Source of the DNA: Polaribacter cellanae
GTDB taxonomy: Bacteria > Bacteroidota > Bacteroidia > Flavobacteriales > Flavobacteriaceae
DNA length: 64,000 nucleotides
Assembly (NCBI RefSeq): GCF_017569185.1
Contig: NZ_CP071869.1
Span: forward strand, 1,788,001-1,852,000
Reading direction: 5' to 3'
The position numbers and the translations under genes are program-made. The stretch's first letter is position 1. The number at the start of each line of letters is the position of its first letter. The notes under the pieces are model-generated. The model made no database searches, was not told the DNA's origin, and saw nothing but the letters and a program-made list of their open reading frames with translations. This document shows, one piece after another, positions 63,700 through 64,000 of the stretch.

Positions 63700-64000
63700 C
63701 TATTCAGCAGCTGCTTCTGGTGTAGCTTCTTCTGTTGTTTCGTCTTCATCTTCGTCTTCAATACTTGTTGCATTACGAGAAGTTCTAACTTGTACAACCA
63801 CAGTATTATCTGGGTGCATAAACGTATAATCGTCGTTAAATAATGATGTTATCGTTAACTTATTTCCAATTTTTAATTTAGAAATGTCTGCATTTACATA
63901 ATCTGGTAAATTAGCAGGTAATGCTTTAATTTTTAGTTTACGATTTGTAAAACGTAAAGAACCTCCATTTAAAACTCCTGGAGAAGTTCCTACTAATTTT
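63700..64000 (-). CDS. rplY: 50S ribosomal protein L25/general stress protein Ctc (N-terminus beyond window)
   Basis: The minus strand reads into a C-terminus rich in acids and alanine ([18 protein letters not shown]), preceded by SRNATSIE and [16 protein letters not shown] sequence and by [17 protein letters not shown]. The [13 protein letters not shown] segment is typical of the CTC-type L25 C-terminal domain. The protein binds 5S rRNA in the large ribosomal subunit. rplY next to pth is a common arrangement in Bacteroidetes. Confidence 0.85.
   Translation of the reverse strand, partial: KLVGTSPGVLNGGSLRFTNRKLKIKALPANLPDYVNADISKLKIGNKLTITSLFNDDYTFMHPDNTVVVQVRTSRNATSIEDEDEDETTEEATPEAAAE

Noticed and set aside
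1..64000. tRNA or rRNA genes
   Set aside because: No cloverleaf with a TTCGA-type T loop and no rRNA-like stretch was recognised by eye. A covariance search would be needed to exclude a diverged tRNA.

Overview
The window looks like chromosomal DNA of a marine-type Flavobacteriaceae bacterium (Bacteroidota). It is AT-rich, and the promoters that can be read have the Bacteroidetes TAnnTTTG -7 box. The housekeeping genes and their order (NifU-like and Mrp Fe-S proteins, trmB, upp, gmk, nadD, M23 peptidase, GH3-like enzyme, queD-like gene, pth, rplY) fit that family. I cannot name the genus from the sequence alone.

Layout. Positions 1-13739 are compact core chromosome ending in a queD-like gene. 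Positions 62746-64000 are core chromosome again: pth, then the end of rplY, both on the minus strand. Before the insertion described here the queD and pth stop codons lay only a few bases apart, facing each other. Between them sits a 49-kb insertion (13752-62745). It is bounded by two same-orientation copies of a 1646-bp DDE insertion sequence (IS) and flanked by the 6-bp duplication TATTTT.

Inside the insertion (15398-61099) is an integron-type gene-cassette array with 46 attC-like sites and no integrase gene in the window. Each attC has complementary RYYYAAC / GTTRRRY ends and imperfectly paired inner arms that covary from site to site. Each cassette start is the reverse complement of its own end, as expected of cassettes that circularise. 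The first and last partial cassettes are the two halves of one 493-bp cassette, each half next to the same 6-bp repeat CACAAA. The array therefore appears to have been a closed circle of 46 cassettes carrying one IS, which entered the chromosome through that IS (cointegrate or IS x IS recombination).

Cassette content. Nineteen cassettes carry genes or gene remnants, all on the plus strand. Most encode small membrane proteins, lipoproteins or secreted proteins. Others encode a CPCC-type protein, an S41 peptidase, a dienelactone-hydrolase-like protein, a HhH-GPD glycosylase-like protein and a VOC protein. Two adjacent cassettes of about 5.4-5.8 kb carry whole defence operons: a four-gene Wadjet-like SMC system in the order C-D-A-B (30032-35287), and a restriction-modification system with its own controller (35853-40766). 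These two share nearly the same leader and trailer. The other 27 cassettes have no convincing ORF. Twenty-six of them fall into multicopy families (A x10, B x7, C x7 including the split copy, D-type x2), and every one of these carries the same attC subtype (type i), which no gene cassette carries.

Other mobile DNA: a third copy of the boundary IS inside an attC (21386-23031, TSD TAGCTA); an IS110-group element with a candidate bridge RNA at the start of a cassette (18349-19988); and two 144-bp mini-elements with that element's ends at the same kind of site, inside two identical copies of a lipoprotein cassette.
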